From JBDTNL01 sp039933785 (GTDB lineage: Bacteria > Acidobacteriota > Thermoanaerobaculia > Multivoradales > JAGPDF01): a DNA stretch of 7,256 nt. Each line of letters begins with the position of its first letter. Position 1 is the stretch's first letter. Shown here piece by piece: positions 5,480 to 7,256 of this stretch. The notes below the pieces were generated by a model that worked only from the letters and a program-made list of their open reading frames with translations, did not search any database and was not told where the DNA came from. Made by a program: the position numbers and the translations under genes. The stretch is taken from positions 1 to 7,256 of the forward strand of contig JBDTNL010000119.1 of NCBI GenBank assembly GCA_039933785.1, written 5' to 3'.

Positions 5480-7255
5480 GTGTCCAAGCGTCGCAAAAAA
5501 CCCTCGCCGGAGCGCGCGCGCGCGAGAACCGCCGATTCAGCCCGGCCAACACGCGCCTCCGTGGGCTCGAGCTCCTGGGTGTGGCTCCCTGCGGCTCTCG
5601 GCACCCTCGCCGTCTACTGGAGCACGACCGGATTCCGTTTCCTGCTCGACGACGTGTTCCTGTTTCAGAACAGTGCCTCGCTCCACAATCTCAGCAGCAT
5701 CGGGCAGGGCTTCGTGGCCGACATCGGCGCCGTGCGCCAGGGCGCGGCGATGACCCAGGGCGGCTTCTATCGCCCGATCTTCCTGGCGCTCTCGACGCTC
5801 TACTTCCAGGTCGTGGGGCCGAGCCCACTCGCCTGGCACCTGGCGGCGGTGGTGCTGGCTGCCGCGGTCGCGGCACTCGCAGCCGCTTTCCTTCGCCGCC
5901 TCGGTTTCCTGCCGCTGCCCGCGCTCCTCGGCGCGCTCGTCTTCGCCTTGCACCCGTCGCACGTGGGCTCGGTCGCCTGGGTCTCGGGCATCCAAGAGCA
6001 ACTGGCGGCTCTGTTCGCGTTCGTCGCGCTCCTCGCGCTGCTCTCACCGGGCGCCAAGGAGCACCCGCGAAGGGCGCTCACGGTCGCTACCCTCGCGTTC
6101 GCGCTCGCACTCCTTTCAAAAGAGGTCGCGATCGCCCTCGCCCCACTGGTCGCGGTGTGGGCCTGGAGCGAGCGCCGCGGCGACCCCGCCGAGGCGCGCC
6201 GTTGGCGTCACGCGAGCGCGCTCTTCGGCGCGGTGGCGATCGTGTACCTCGCCGTCCGCTGGGCGGTCTTCGGCGCCCTGGTCAAGCCCTGGACCGAAGC
6301 TCCGGGATTCGCCCGCGCCGCGCCCTCCGTCCCCCTCGCCTTCGTCACCTACGTCCGCATGTTGCTCTGGCCGGCAGAGTTTTCGTTCGTCCGGCCCGAA
6401 CGCCCGGTCTGGGGCTGGCTCGACCGGCCGGCGCTGCTCTCCGCGGCGGCGCTCGCGGTGCTCGGCGTTTTGGCCTACCTTGCGGTCCGGCGACGCCGAG
6501 AGCTCCTGCTGCCCGTCGCCTGGTTCGTCGTCTGGCTGCTGCCGGTGATGAGTCTCTGGGCCATGTTCCCTGAGTGGATGGTCACCGACCGGTATCTCTA
6601 TCTGCCGGCGCTCGCTCTGCCATGGGCGTTGCTCATCGTCTTGCCGCGCCAGGCTCTGACGCCCGCGCTCGCAGCCATCGCGATCCTGTTCGCGCTCCTG
6701 ACCCTGCGCTACGCGGCGGTCTTCGCGACCCCGAAGACCTTCTCCACCGCAATGCTGAGCGCCGAGCCCACGAGCACCTGGATGCTCGACGAGCGCGCCC
6801 GCGTCTACATGGTCGAGGGCAATCCGCGGGCCGCGGAGGATCTGTTCCGCCGCGCCATCGCGCTCGATCCGCTCGACGCCTACGCGCTCTGGAAAATCGG
6901 CAGCTTCGAAACAACGCGCGGCGAATTCGACGCCGCCAAGGAGCACTATCGCCAGGCGGTCGTCCAAGAGCCCCGCAACAGCGAGCCGTTCACCACGCTC
7001 GCCTACGCGATGGCGAAGGCCGGCCAGCGGGAGAATGCGCTCGCCCTGCTCGAAGAGACGGTCGGACGCTGGCCAGATCAGTATGAGCCGGCGCTGCTGC
7101 AAGCGGTTCTCCTCACCCAGGCCGGCGACCGCGCTCGAGCTGAAACCGCCTTCGCCGCAGCGCGCCGCGCCCGGCCGAACGACCCGGTCTTGAGCCAGGG
7201 CTTGGAGCGCGCAATTCCGACGTTGATCGAGGAGTTGGGTCTGGGCGTCCACTAG
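5480..7255 (+). CDS. GT-C type (TMTC/PMT-like) membrane glycosyltransferase with C-terminal TPRs
   Basis: This 591-aa protein has about 11-12 membrane segments (about 33 to 415) followed by four TPR-like units (about 434-569). This layout matches TMTC-type proteins and bacterial GT-C enzymes, which transfer sugar from a polyprenyl-phosphate donor on the extracytoplasmic side. Visible family marks are an acidic pair in the first external loop, FLLDDVFLF (D57, D58), then FYRP (96-99), HPSHVGSVAW (158-167), LLSKE (211-215) and DRYLYLP (370-376). The TPRs include NPRAAEDLFRRAIALDP and EFDAAKEHYRQAVVQEP and probably bind an acceptor or partner protein. The start is GTG at 5480: the N-terminus (SKRRKK) is strongly basic and fits the cytoplasmic side, but there is no Shine-Dalgarno, and a later GTG at codon 28 is possible. 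The donor and acceptor cannot be told. It follows the heme-protein terminator by about 30 nt, so it is probably transcribed separately. No downstream sequence is visible. Confidence 0.85.
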   Translation: MSKRRKKPSPERARARTADSARPTRASVGSSSWVWLPAALGTLAVYWSTTGFRFLLDDVFLFQNSASLHNLSSIGQGFVADIGAVRQGAAMTQGGFYRPIFLALSTLYFQVVGPSPLAWHLAAVVLAAAVAALAAAFLRRLGFLPLPALLGALVFALHPSHVGSVAWVSGIQEQLAALFAFVALLALLSPGAKEHPRRALTVATLAFALALLSKEVAIALAPLVAVWAWSERRGDPAEARRWRHASALFGAVAIVYLAVRWAVFGALVKPWTEAPGFARAAPSVPLAFVTYVRMLLWPAEFSFVRPERPVWGWLDRPALLSAAALAVLGVLAYLAVRRRRELLLPVAWFVVWLLPVMSLWAMFPEWMVTDRYLYLPALALPWALLIVLPRQALTPALAAIAILFALLTLRYAAVFATPKTFSTAMLSAEPTSTWMLDERARVYMVEGNPRAAEDLFRRAIALDPLDAYALWKIGSFETTRGEFDAAKEHYRQAVVQEPRNSEPFTTLAYAMAKAGQRENALALLEETVGRWPDQYEPALLQAVLLTQAGDRARAETAFAAARRARPNDPVLSQGLERAIPTLIEELGLGVH

Positions 7256-7256
7256 A

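Noticed and set aside
4225..5604. Second minus-strand open frame, also 459 codons
   Set aside because: It is another shadow of the same gene. The equal length to the other long antisense frame is coincidence, and it runs through the terminator hairpin region.
6116..7252. Minus-strand open frame of 378 codons
   Set aside because: It is antisense to the TPR/GT-C gene, whose membrane segments and TPR pattern are convincing; the minus translation has low-complexity charged composition.
1..7256. Mobile element, defence island or CRISPR
   Set aside because: No transposase, integrase, nuclease, reverse transcriptase, terminal inverted repeat or spaced repeat array is visible; all six genes are better explained as ordinary chromosomal genes.

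Overview
This 7.26-kb stretch is GC-rich bacterial chromosome with ordinary gene density. It contains no tRNA, rRNA, CRISPR array, integrase or transposase that I can see. The taxon cannot be fixed from six genes. The combination of a long secreted HzsA-like heme protein, a C-terminal 'APCRLLDTR ... DVNGYF' surface-type domain, a DUF2911 protein with a helical-repeat tail and a GT-C/TPR membrane protein is what I would expect from an Acidobacteriota-type genome (for example Thermoanaerobaculia). That placement is inference from familiarity with these families.

Layout. The left end carries two genes on the minus strand: a PilZ domain protein (GTG start at 1441, stop at 1061) and, 92 nt further on, a secreted DUF2911 protein that runs off the left edge (start at 968). 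A 156-nt divergent gap (1442-1597) holds two copies of a 9-bp motif around ACTAGT. To its right every gene is on the plus strand: a 196-aa orphan membrane protein (1598-2188), a 90-aa DUF4242/SCO4226-like protein (2312-2584), an 861-aa secreted beta-propeller/heme protein (2791-5376), and a 591-aa multi-spanning GT-C glycosyltransferase-like protein with C-terminal TPRs (5480-7255), whose stop codon lies at the very end of the window.

Transcription units. A perfect 11-bp hairpin (2604-2631) follows the DUF4242 gene. A plausible sigma70-type promoter (2699-2728) precedes the heme protein, and a strong 11-bp hairpin with a delayed T-rich tract (5390-5450) follows it. The 861-aa gene therefore looks like a single-gene unit. 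The wide gaps between plus-strand genes (about 100-205 nt) argue against one operon, and I see no clear shared pathway. A common theme is the cell envelope: three proteins are secreted or membrane-embedded with extracytoplasmic parts, one is an orphan membrane protein, and PilZ is a cytoplasmic c-di-GMP effector.

The most interesting object is the 861-aa protein. It joins a WD40/PD40-like propeller, a single c-type heme (CTSCH) in a region resembling the hydrazine synthase alpha middle domain, and a C-terminal domain typical of secreted proteins. It is unlikely to be a true hydrazine synthase, because only one heme motif is present and no partner subunits are nearby.
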